A stretch of 64,000 nt of DNA from Dreissena polymorpha (Eukaryota; Mollusca; Bivalvia; Myida; Dreissenidae): assembly GCF_020536995.1 (NCBI RefSeq), contig NC_068357.1, forward strand, positions 63,784,721 through 63,848,720, in the 5' to 3' direction. Below, one piece after another: positions 21,730-33,700 of this stretch (within the stretch, counting starts at the first letter, position 1; every line of letters begins with the position of its first letter). The notes beneath the pieces are model-generated. The model searched no databases. It was given only the letters and a program-made list of their open reading frames with translations, and had not been told where the DNA came from. Both the position numbers and the translations under genes were made by a program.

Positions 21730-23220
21730 ATTTTGTTTGGTATTATGTTTGTGTTTTGTTTTAGTTTTTAAATAAAAATACGTATACTAATTTTGCACAC
21801 TTCTTTCCCAAAGCAATTATTTTTATACAAAGGAACCTAAATAAAACTACATAAATTAAAAAATCTGCGAAGTAGCTCATTTAAACACGAAAACACAATA
21901 AAATAATATCCAATATTCACATTTATATTTAATATTTAAAAATCCACTTTAAAGTTTGTTATGAATAACTTAAACATAGTACAATTAATTCATCAGTCAA
22001 TTTCAGTGTCCAGTGATGCCACAACTAAAACCTGCACGCACATGTCACACTCCCATGCCTGTAGATGGAGCTTGCTTGCATGAGTAATATGCCCAAGGAA
22101 GAACTGTTTATTATACATATATAACATATATTGCAATACAAATATTGATGGAATAACAGCTGTGTATACTGCACAACAAAAATATGAATGCAGCCACTAT
22201 AGGAACATGTGTCACATAGAGCTCTCCAGTGTTGTCACCAATTAAAGAGGGACTGTCCGATTGATTTTGATTTTTTTTTACAGAAGTGCCCTGTAATCTT
22301 GCCCATTTTATTGTTTGGAAATTTCTGAAGACTATATGTCTTATTTACTATCACTAACATACGGTTTGAATTTATGTTTTACCAAAACAATTTACAATCT
22401 TAATAGACCTTTGTTTAATTTCTTGTTTTTGTTTTTACAATTAAGGATAAACTCGGTGAAAATTATTTTTGATTTGCTAACTAGAGTTTAAAAATTATAA
22501 TATAACAATTATTATTATATATTTGTTAAAAATTGTATCATAACCTGCTGAAAGTCAGCTATACAACGCTTTCTGATCACATAGATTGTTAACTACACAA
22601 GTTTAACCCGTTCTTCAAAGAATGTATTGGTGGCTATACATTAATGATGACTGGCATGTGAACAGTGATTTATCTATAGAAATCTTAAAGGAAGGAAAAT
22701 TAAATTATGGTTTTCTAAAAACACTTCTTTGAACTTGGTTTTTCAGTGGCCACAATGAAATAAAATATCATAAAGATGAAGAATCTGTAAAATAATAGCC
22801 TTGTATTGCAAACAAATGTACATAAAAATGATAATTTACAAAAGATTGAAGTCATCTTAAAACTTTTGAGTGTTTTGTTGTTTATTTATCTGGCATGTTG
22901 AAACTTTTTTATATCCCTATTGCATTCAATGAATGCTAGAGTGTTCAGAACTTTCAGTGTCTGTGCATCTACTGCTATGGAAATATTTCCTGAAATAATC
23001 ATTTAATGTAAATAAACAAATCCAGAAATGTTAGCAGCTTATTTCCATCAAATATATGTTTTGCATAAACAACTTTTTAAAGAAAGATATATCAACACCT
23101 TTTGGGTAAATATACAGATTCAGCATCTTTAATTAAAATCGTCCTAAGTAAATCATGGTTGTATGAAATTAGCAAGTTTTGTTTACAAAAGTAAAAGAGT
23201 GTTTTGCAGTCGAAAACATA
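21730..23220. other. No gene seen
   Basis: AT-rich sequence without ORFs of more than about 60 codons; nothing recognised. Confidence 0.45.
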
Positions 23221-23224
23221 TGCG

Positions 23225-24010
23225 CATGTAAAGTATCACGCCAATCGGTCAATTCTTTGATGAGTTATTGATCGGAAACAATGTTCACACTTATTGTGAC
23301 AGTGACCTTGACCTTTGACCTAGTGACCCCAATTTCAATAGGGGTCATTTATTGTCCAAGGCTAATGGGCATGGGAAGTATCAAGCCAATCGGCAATTCG
23401 TTGACGAGTTATTGATTAGAAATGTTTATCCCACTTATTGTGCCAGTGACCATGACCTTTGACCTAGTGACCCCATTTTCAATAGGGGTCATTAACTGTC
23501 TAAGGCCAATTCAAGTATCAAGCCAATCAGCGAATCAGATGACGAGATATTGATCGGAAACGATTTCACGCTTAGTGTGATAGTGACCTTGACCTATGAC
23601 CTACTGACTTCAATTTCAACAGGTGTCATCCACTGTCCAAGGCCAATGCACACGTGAATTATCAAGCCAATTGGTCATTTCGTTGACGAGCTATTGATCG
23701 GAAACTATTTTCAGACTTAGTGTGATAGTTACCTTGACCTTTGACCTAGTGGTCCTTATTTCGATAAAGGTCATCTACTATCTAAGGCCAATGCACATGC
23801 GAAGTATCAAGCCAATTGGTCAATTCGTTGACGAGTTATTGATCAGAAACGATTTTCACACTTAGTGTGATAGTGACCTTGACCTTTGACCTAATGATCC
23901 CAATTTCATTAAAGGTGATATACTGTCCAAGGCCAGCCAATGCACATGCGAAGTATAAAGCCAATCGGACAATTCAATGACGAGTTATTAATTGGAAAAG
24001 ATTTTTACAC
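23225..24010. repeat. ~130-140 bp tandem repeat, about 6 copies, rich in nuclear-receptor half-sites
   Basis: Units contain ATCAAGCCAATCGGTCAATT, GACGAGTTATTGATCGGAAA, GTGACCTTGACCTTTGACCT and CAATTTCAATAGGGGTCAT in the same order. Starts fall near 23240, 23375, 23520, 23665, 23805 and 23945. TGACCTTTGACCT is the reverse complement of a DR1 element (AGGTCA A AGGTCA), and TGACCTTGA is an extended monomer site (TCAAGGTCA). No coding potential. Confidence 0.8.
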
Positions 24011-24018
24011 TTAGTATA

Positions 24019-24067
24019 TATATATATATACATCCGTTTTATAATAATAATAATAATAATAATAATA

Positions 24068-24130
<63 letters not shown>
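24019..24130. repeat. (TA)n and (ATA)n/(ATT)n microsatellite
   Basis: A short TA run is followed by a block of ATA triplets that switches to ATT triplets. The junction is therefore a perfect self-complementary palindrome. Confidence 0.9.
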
Positions 24131-24131
<1 letters not shown>

Positions 24132-24257
24132 TTAGGTATTGATCAAGGGGGGAGGGCGGTCAAATAAGGAAAGATTACTTTGTCTTGAGAAATGCCAAAA
24201 GGCCTTATAAACCGATGAATTATTTTGCTTTTGATAGTGTGCTGTTCTTAGATTATC

Positions 24258-24412
24258 AATATTGTGTCGTATGAATATATATGAACAAATATGCACTAAA
24301 ACTAAATTGAGATTCACATCGTACAAGCACGAGCAGTTGTCAAACGAAAGTACGGTTGATGTTCAAATGCATTATTGTTCTCTTTCCGGGATATTGTTTT
24401 AGTGCTTTCTAT
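24258..24412. mobile_element. Fragment of MITE family B
   Basis: TCGTATGAA...CACTAAAACTAAATT, CACATCGTACA, GCAGTTGTCAAACGAAAGTA and CTCTTTCCGGGATATTGTTT match the interior of the elements at 11676 and 12188. The terminal repeats are missing. Confidence 0.7.
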
Positions 24413-25525
24413 ACTTTTTAGCTCAAAATTGTAAGACTTTACATAGATCTATCCACTATTTCTTGATACAATGTAGATCTTTGGCGTTCCGTTTTAAACC
24501 CTATCTCTCGCCAGGCAATAAGCTCAGTTAAAGCTTTCTTTCGACAACTCATTCCTAGATTGTTTAGCTCCTGCTTGAGCTACTACCGTTTTCGTTTTAT
24601 TATCTATCGATTGTATTGAACGCGCTATTACAATACACTTTTGTTTTATCAGTTTAATGCTTATTTCTTTGTAAAGCGCATTTCTAGCAGGTCTGGTTAC
24701 CGTTGTGTCAACCAGTTAAAGCGTGCTTTTATAGTTAAATCTTGTTCTATCTGTGAGCATAACAGATAGCTTTACCCGTGTTAACCAAGACGTATCTTTG
24801 AACACACACTATATTTTACATATTGATATAAATTATCAACAAGGAAGAAGAAAACTGACAGTTTTGTCTTATGTAAGAAGGCGGATAAATTACTGTTCTC
24901 TTTGGGATTCAAATGCACGTTTTCACATTTTGTTAAGCTGATATTTCCTGAAGTGAAGTGTACACTTAATACAAGGAAGTATATAGGAATCAGAGGCGTA
25001 TGGAATAAAATGTCATGAAAACTGCTTGAAGTTTAATGTGTCGAATATTGGTTTTAAATATTAAAAGGCATGTGAAATGACACTGAGGACTATTTCGGAA
25101 AATCAGTTATACATACAGGTAATGTTATAGTACTTATACGTGAGTATGTTAATTAAACAGTTTTATTCTCATTATTGTGTTACTCAAAACATTTATCCGG
25201 TAAAATAATTAATAAAAAAGAAACTTCAAACATGTAGTATACATTGAATTATACTAGTGAAATCTGTTTTATATATTTTCACCAAAAATGGTATTTAAAG
25301 ATTTGAACCTGTCATGAACTTAGCGTAATCTCGTACATTTCCGTCACACCGAACGATATCTCACTATGCGAGTAAAACTGCGATAATTTGCTCACATGAA
25401 AACAAGAAAGCTGTTCTAATACGAAATAAAGATTAATGTCGTGGTGTAAACATACAGCTTTCGCTTTTACATCGAGAGGCCATGTTTTCGATTACCCGCG
25501 GCAGGCCACCATTTTTAACGGTTGT
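24413..25525. other. No gene seen
   Basis: AT-rich; a 62-codon ORF at 24753-24941 has no supporting features. Confidence 0.4.
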
Positions 25526-25859
25526 TATGCCCCAAAGGAGGGCACATAGTGATCGAACTGTCCGTCTTTCCGTCACACTTTGCGTTTAGGTTTTGAAAAA
25601 TGCTCATAGCTTCTATGTCGCTTCAGATAAGCAACTTGATATTTGGCATGCATGTGCATCTCATGGAGCTGCACATTTTGAGTGGTGAAAGATCAAGGTC
25701 AATGTCATCCGTCAAGGTCAAAGGTCAAACAATAAATCTAAGGGAAGTAATAAGCTTTAAAGAGAGATAATTAACTGTACCTGCCAAATGATAAAAAAAT
25801 AAAAATAAATAAAAGCGGCGCAGTAGGGGGCATTGTGTTACTGACACACATATCTCTTG
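25526..25859 (+). mobile_element. Dispersed repeat family F, copy 2
   Basis: Starts TATGCCCC...GGGCACATAGTGATCGAACT, continues through GATATTTGGCATGCATGTGC and CAAAGGTCAAACAATA, and ends GGGGGCATTGTGTTACTGAC...CATATCTCTTG. Same order as the copy at 14781. Confidence 0.75.
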
Positions 25860-26719
25860 ATAGTAAAAGGTTTTATAGATAGTAAAAGTGTATACACAAT
25901 TCTAATAGTATAGTTTTGTTCATAAATACATAAAATGATATTACATTTTCTGAAGAGTGAACAAGTCCATTTATTTACTAAGTAAAATTGTATCATGTCT
26001 TATATAAAATAGAAAACGGATTTTCAATTCCAACGTTCAGGTGAGTAATGCCTTCTTGATCTTTGTAAAGACATATTGTTTGTCTTATGACAACAGTTGA
26101 TCATGAACTACCCAAAATGTTTTCATATTTGAACATACGTTTGCACAACTGAACTATTCTTTATGGAAACAATTTAGTTCTTAATATCAGTATACAGTTA
26201 TTTAAGTATTATATATAAGCACTATGTAGTTCTGAATATAATTGCCTAGTTTAGCAATGTGAACTGTTATTTATTTCGGGCCTGGTGGCTTTTGTTCACA
26301 AGTGATGTACTGCATTGTATTCATACTTGTAAGCAGTTTATGATAGTTGTATTTTAAAACAATGTTAAATAAATGTATGCAACATCTACAATATTTAACT
26401 GCATAATATTTATGGCATATTAATTTGTGCAAACGTGGGTGCTTTGCAAGTGAAGCTGTAAGTTACACCTTGTGCAGTGAAACTATTTTTTATCAAGGAA
26501 ACATGAAAACAAAATGTTGAAAATGACATATGATTGGCATTTTTTCTGGGTTTCTGAGGGGAGATAACAGCACTTGTGTGCTTATATTTTTATTTACTTT
26601 TTACAACCTTGTTACTTTCATACATGCATATATTATGTACTTGTGTAAAAATAAAACTACATACACAAAAGTCTTGCTGCATCAATATTTGTGTTCATAT
26701 ACGAGTGGAATGTAATCAA
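25860..26719. other. No gene seen
   Basis: AT-rich stretch; ORFs at 26530-26863 are short and partly made of transposon sequence. Confidence 0.4.
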
Positions 26720-26984
26720 ATGAGTCGCGTTCTGAGAAAACTGGGCATTAAACATGTGCGTAAAGTGTCGTCCCAGATAAGCCTGTGCAGTCCGCACAGG
26801 CTAATCAGGGACGACACTTTCCGCTTTTATGATATTTTCTGTTTAAAAAAATTCTCTTCTTAGCAAAAATCTAGTTTAGGCGTAAAGTATCGTCCCTGAT
26901 TAGCCTGTGTGGACTGCACAGGCTAATCTGGGGCGACACTTGACGCACATGCATTATGCCCAGTTTCACCAGAACGCGACTCAT
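26720..26984. mobile_element. Palindromic MITE family A, copy 1 (265 bp)
   Basis: Ends ATGAGTCGCGTTCTG and CAGAACGCGACTCAT are inverted repeats. Each half carries its own hairpin (AGCCTGTGCAGTCCGCACAGGCT-type) next to GGGACGACACTTTCCGC, so the element is nested-palindromic. Other copies lie at 28372, 32961 and 39950. Non-coding. Confidence 0.85.
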
Positions 26985-27735
26985 GTGGTAATGGGAAAAA
27001 AGGGGAAACAAAGAATGATGGTTGGCAACATGGTATGTCTGAGAATGTTCGGTATTTTTTTCTTAAACTTTGATTTTTGATGCATCCTACTTTTGCAGTA
27101 GAAAATATGCTAATAAAGAACACAAAACCAAAATGGCGTAAAACAGTTCGTAAACCTCATTTTGACTGTCTCATTATTAATTGCAATTGAACTGTTTCAT
27201 CGGAACTAAAATACTAATTTCTAATTACAAATCTTTGGTTTTGAAATATGGCTGGGAATAGTGTTGTTTCGAATAAGTAGTAGAAATCTCGGCAATTCAT
27301 CTGACTTGAATGTTTTAAAAAGTACAATATAACACACTATTCAAAATCGATGGAAAAGGGCAATTCCAAGTCTCAATTTATACAGCGCCGTTACGTTTTT
27401 TTATTGTGTGCTCGATTTTTAAATCTCTCATAAATTATTATTGATACAGTTTTATCGCGACCGGGTTTTAAAGTCAACGAATACAGTATCTACGTTGATA
27501 ATTTTTTACAATTGCAGTACATGTTATAAAATCATTAAATTGTTTACTCGGAAGCAGTTAAATCCTTAAGCGGGGGTTAATAAAAAGCTTATGTATAACG
27601 TCCACTTAATGGTGTTGTAGAAGACAGGAAGAAAACAAAATATAAAAAACAATCCTTCATGCATAGTTTTTAAGTGTCGGAGAAGCAACTTAGTACGTTT
27701 AAGATTTACAGCAACTATACCATTCCAGTGTGGAC
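26985..27735. other. Upstream region of the GAREM-like gene
   Basis: AT-rich with a TATAAAAAAC string about 100 bp before the start codon. It may include the promoter and 5' UTR; no transcription start can be fixed from sequence. Confidence 0.35.
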
Positions 27736-30700
27736 ATGAGTGTTACCGCTGACGTCATGAACTGGTCGAGCGCCTCCTACAGACTCGATGAATTAGAGCG
27801 GAAGTTCTCATTCCCGTGCGTCGTGCGACTCGCCGAAGGCTTTTGCTCCGACAGTGAATCGGAAGGGTTCTCTAAAGATGACATCATCGGAATAGACAGC
27901 AAGTTGGTTTTACACAAGGTAGCAGCACACTTCTCGAAAAGGCTATCTGGCATACGACCGACTAAAAGCGAGTATGATTTCGGGTATAAGCGCTTAAGCG
28001 AAGAGATTTTGGTTCCCTTAAATTACAAGGGAAAGGCGAAAGTCCAGACATGCACTGGGAAGACGTATACGACAGTTACAGGTCTAATTGCCGACTTTCC
28101 GCGCTTTGCGAAGATCTGCAGGACACTGAAAGCATACTCGGCTGACGATCAGCCGATGGACTTACCCGGAGGAACAACAATTGAACTGGACCGTATCTTA
28201 CCAGGAAGGGACACAAAACCGGACGTTTTGTGCATTAAATTTAACGTTTCCGGTAAGCCGACGTACGCCAAGGTGGCCGTTACTGAACGCGCTGAGATCC
28301 GATGCGAGTCGGATGAGACTGAGTATACGATAAAAGAAGTCATTGACAGGTTTGTAAATGCGTCTCATTATTTGTGTCGCGATCTGGGAAAACTGGGCAT
28401 AATGCATGTGCGTAAAGTGTCGTCCCAGATTAGCCTGTGCAGTCCGCACAGGCTAATCAGGGAAGACACTTTCCGCTTTTTAACATTTTTCGTTTAAATG
28501 AAGTCTCTTGAAGCAAAAATCCAATTAAGCCTAAAAATGTCGTCCCTGATTAGCCTGTGTGGACTGCACAGGCTAATCTGGGACGACACTTTACCCACAT
28601 GTATTATGCCCAGTTTTCTCAGAACATGACTCATTTAATGACAATCTACTCTTTCCAACAGTTCCATGAACGGTTTTGTAATACAACGGCTCACTTATAT
28701 AGCTTTTCCTGCCCGCTCTACATCTCAGGTGCCCCATACTATAACATAATTGTAGTGTTATATTTGTAGAGGAGTGTGTATGATATTATCATGAACTCAT
28801 CATTTCATATGTCACACATCTTGTATATGTATGTGCGAGTCTTTCGGGCACGACATCGTGTAAATACGTTATGTTATTGCAATAACAGAAGAATTACTAT
28901 GTACATGTAGATCACGTTGCTTACATGAACCTCCATAGATAAAGAAGAGTGCTATTTTAGCGACCGCAACTGTAAAAGAATATACTATTGCAACTTTCTT
29001 TAATATTTGTTATGAAATAATCACGATGTATACATTTTTATTTCGCAGATTCAAAATGCCGCAAATCGTGAAATTCGTTGACGATGATATTCGCAAGGTT
29101 TACACACAAGACTTGGTGGAGGGCATTGAAAACATGCGGACAATCACAGGTAAACATTACCCGGGTGATTTTTTCTTTACAATGATGTGTATTGCATGAA
29201 GTAGTCAGTGTGAGGGTGGCGCGCCTTTAAAACAGTTTAAACCCACAGACTTCGCTGTTTAAAGGCGATGACTCCTGCTTTAATAAAAAACACACTCTTA
29301 TCTGTCATTGACATTTGTGCAAACAGTTTACTGGCGGGTATTACTGATATTGCACTGCTTTTATTGTTTACAGTGCATCACTTACTTATGTGGGATTTAT
29401 GAATTTATGCCCAATGGGGCGCACTTTCCGCTTACAGATAGAAAAGGAAGTCTTCATTTTATGATCGCCCCGATCGAAACTTCAACTTCAGTAGTATTTA
29501 ATATTATAACTTAAACTTAATTTAACATTCAACATTATACGAAATGAAACTTATTCGGATGTTTAATTCTGCGTTTAGGTTCCACGTGCAACAACCTTAT
29601 ATGCATCTTGATTGAATGGTTGTGCATTTAAACAGTAGAGCATGTACGAAGAGAGGTTACAGCAAAAAAGATCCTTTATACTGCTGATGAAAAGACTTTA
29701 ATGGAAAACAGCTGGATTTTTTTATAATAAGTATACGTAAACATGACCATTTAAGAAAACGTTAATGAACTGTCGATGTCAAGATAAACTTTTTAAATGT
29801 AAGATTGTCAAACCATGATAAATAAATGCACTTTTTGAACTTCAGTCTAGTTTTATCCTACACTTTCAATAACACATATAACCTTTTTGGGAGTAACCTA
29901 CATGTTGAGATAGAATTTATGTTAATCAAGGCTCTGGTTGTTTTGCTAAGCTGTTTTAAGGGCCTTTTTACCAGGTGCGCGTCCGAAAGAGAGTACTGAA
30001 AGTGACACCATTAAGCCTTCATCTAGATAAGGTTTTGTCAAAACCTTTATCAGAAATCTAAAAAAGTCCGCTTTGCAACCATATCATGTGTTTTACAATA
30101 TAATAACGACACAGTGTGGAAAATACAATGACTACATTGAACGTTGACTTATACAGTGAACGGTGACATAAAATATTCCGAAACGTTTAGCAATTTTGGT
30201 CGTGACAGTTGATAGAATAAAATCGATGAAGTTTCTAGCATGCTCCTATATTTACTGTAAATGGCGACTTGGGGTGTCTTGCATGCCCCATTTCCTGAAT
30301 TGAATATAATTGTGGCAGAATATTATACACTAAATATAATTATTATTATACATAATTATACTTTCAATAATTTAGGTTTGGAGCCCAACAGAAACGGGCC
30401 AGTTGTCTGTACTGTGTAACAGTATACCTCATATTTGGCTTTGGAATAAGAAACATAGTAAAACAACAAAATTCGTTTGCAAATACCCATAAACAAATTT
30501 TCGAATAAGTGTCCGAGATGAAGTCCAAATGTAAACGACCAAATCGACCGAGTTCAATAATTATATATGCGAATCCAGAACCTGATCTCTCTTGTATTGG
30601 CATTCTAGTGAGGTCACAGTAGATACAGCGCTTTTTACCATTGCTTAGTCATCTGAGATGAAGGTTTGCACATTGATATACAAATCATCATGGTGGACCT

Positions 30701-33700
30701 GTACACAGAGTTGAGTACCAAAAAGAAGAGGTCAGATATATGTTTCTATAATGCAATTAAACTTATCTCAATTAATGTATGTCTGCACTCTAAATTGAAA
30801 TATGTACTCTGCGTATAGATGATCCATAACATAGATGATCTATTTTTCAATAGTGTCCTTCATTTAAAAGAGCAGAGCAATGGTTAAGTGTACAGTTCCA
30901 GTTTCAGCTGATAATGATCTTAAACGATCAGGGACACTCTGTCCAAACTGTGGCCACAGATGTATGTCAATGCACAGGAGAAACATACCACAAAATAGTT
31001 AGAAATTGTAATAATGCTGCATGTTAAGATGGTTTACAGAAACGCTACAACTGAATCGACTGGTTACCCAAAACGTCCTCGTTGGTCATTACAAGGCCGT
31101 AGAAGGGATGGAGACAGTCGACACAGACAGTTACAGAAAGCGTACACTGGTAGTCCTGCCCTTGGACCATCCGGATATCCGTGAAATTGAGGTGAACGTT
31201 TTGGAGGACGACGGCGATATTTCAGAAATCTATGAGAAAGTGTTTAATGTTTCCAACATCTCGAGTTCGCACGAAGTTGTGGATACAATATACGTCGAGT
31301 TCTGTAAAGATACTCCTTCTCCAAAAATGTTCAAGCTTGATACGCCGGGTAGGTCACGGCAGTTATTTGCTGTTTTATGTGACTATTTTTATGTAATCTA
31401 AATATATGAATACAAATAAAACGCTGGCAAATAAAACACTATAATAAAAGTACACTAGAAGAAGTACCATAAACATAAGACAATACAGTTGTTTTAATTG
31501 CAAATAAGTTTCTGCTGTTCAGCTGAAAACTATTTCACAAAACATTTACATTGTTGGGCAAACCCAATTATTCTGTGCATATTTGTTCATACGACACACA
31601 TAGACAATGGTTGTTTTACAGATCGGTCTCTTAAATTCATTATACATATGTACAAGTGTAATCGATGATGGTTCATCTATAAGACATAAATATAAATATA
31701 TAGAATTTCTTATATCCATATCCAAATTATGTTTACATGTCACGGTACCGAACTTAAGCGGGATTGGTGGAAGGAGATGTGGCGGTCCGGTAAGCTCAGC
31801 TGGAGAACACTCGCCTTGAAAGCGAGGTGTCCCGAGTTCGAGTCCCGGACTGGCTGCACACTTTTCATCACCCGGCGACAATGGCGCCCAATGTGGGGCC
31901 CGTGACATTATTAATTCTCCACCGAATCTGCCCGTGGCTTCGTCGGGATCAGTATTTCACTGTTCCCTAAGACTCGAATTCGAGGACGAATTCCTACTTG
32001 GCAGGGGAGAATGTCACGGTACCGGACATAAGCGGGATTGGTGGAAGGATGTGTGGCGGCCCGGTTAGCTTAGTCGGAAGAACACTCGCCCTGTAAGCGA
32101 GGTGTCCCGGGTTCGAGTCCCGGACTGGCTGCAAACTTTTCACCACCCAGCGACATACACAAACTGCAATTTGAACCTTACTTGTCTATTGTATCATCAT
32201 ATTGTCTCATTACTAGTTGTATAGTCAAATAAAATGATCTATATTGTGCTAGTTACAGCCCATCACAAGCCAACTGTTCCAGAAGAAGTGCCACCAAGGC
32301 CTCCGCCGCGACCCGGACAACCTGGTCTCTCGTCAGGTCAAGTTTTGTTTTTAAATACATGTATACATGATTCTCTTATTTGTTTCACTGTTATATCTAT
32401 GTATTAGCTATGCGAATTGTTAGTTTGAATGGAGTAATACTCATTATCACATTGCTGAATGCTGCAACATAATGACCATTACTATCACGAAGATTTACGC
32501 AAGAGTTGTAAATGATCTTGCCTGTCTTGTACTGTTTTTTCATTTATACGCCGTTGTGGTTTTTAGTCTTATTTCAGAGATTCCTAAGTAATATTTTTAG
32601 CACTGGCTACTCGCGTAGTTTGTGCCTTATTCACGTACAACTGTAAGTTTTACTATCAGATGCCTGAGATTTGCATTTTATGCACGCTGTTTATTAGAGT
32701 CAGTTTATACTGTTAATGTACATATTATTTTTTAAGCACTATTATAGTCAAACCTTACTATAATGAACAGCGTACATACTGTTAACTTTAATGTAATTTT
32801 ATCATATCTTGTTAGTTTTTTACTACAGTGGTGATATTTAAAGAACTTGCATTAAAACATTTAACGTATATTAAGAACACGCCATGCTTATGGTGTAAAA
32901 CAATCGAGGTGGCTATTACCCTATTACACTTCGTCAACAAACCTCACACCAAGCACAGATGTAATTGAGTCGCGTTCTGAGAAAAATGGGCTTAATGCTT
33001 GTGCGTATATTGTCGTCTCAGATTAGCCTGTGCAGTCCGCACAGGCTAGTTAGGGACGACACTTTCCACTTTTATGGTATTTTTAGTTTCAAGAAGTTCC
33101 TCCTAACCGAAAGTTTAAGCGGAAAGTGTCGTCCCTGATTAGCCTGTGCGGACTGCACAGGCTAATATGGGATGACACTTTACGCACATGCATTAAGCCC
33201 AGTTTTCTCACAACAAGGCTCAATTACAAGCGTATCCTTACCATTAACGTTTGATTGTCAATCAGCCCAAGTCCCTTCCGTCTCGCTAAAAACAAAATGA
33301 GTACATTAAACAATTAAGTTGACTTAACGAACACAATATATCAACAAAAACATAAAATATTAATCATACATGTGTTTGCAATATTTAAACAAATTAACGC
33401 TATATAGAACCATTTTTGTCGTGCTTTATGCTTTTATACCCGATTTAGTCGAAGGTTGCCTGACTATTATATCCTCTCGAATGATGGTGTACCCTGATAC
33501 GTGTCTTTCCTCCGATCAAGTCAAAGATTAACGTGCGGGTAATTTTTTACCGCGTTGGGGACAACATTTTTTTTTGCTTTATCACTACTCATTTGTTTGC
33601 AACAATTTCTGTTCAACGATTTATTTCCAGAGTTTTCTAAAAATGTTGCCTAAACGTTCGCCAATGCATCCAAAAACGAAATAATTTTTAAAGCAAGGGT

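Larger units (their letters stand above)
31738..32155 (+). mobile_element. TRIM-like miniature LTR element with tRNA-like sequence in each LTR
   Basis: Two similar LTRs (31738-31880 and 32012-32155) begin TGTCACGGTACC and end GCGACA. They enclose a 131 bp non-coding interior. Just inside the left LTR is a primer-binding-site-like TGGCGCCCAATGTGGGG (31882), and just before the right LTR a purine tract GGCAGGGGAGAA. The element is flanked by the 4-bp repeat TACA (31734-31737 and 32156-32159). Total length 418 bp, non-coding, so a terminal-repeat retrotransposon in miniature. It lies in intron 3 of the GAREM-like gene. The two LTRs differ by roughly a tenth by eye, so it is not a new insertion. 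Confidence 0.8.

Noticed and set aside
26576-26863. 95-codon ORF on the plus strand
   Set aside because: Its second half is MITE family A sequence; no independent coding evidence.
31783-32134. Two tRNA genes (Ser-TGA and Thr-TGT by anticodon)
   Set aside because: Acceptor pairing is imperfect and both lie at the same place in the two LTRs of one element, so they are element parts rather than free tRNA genes.
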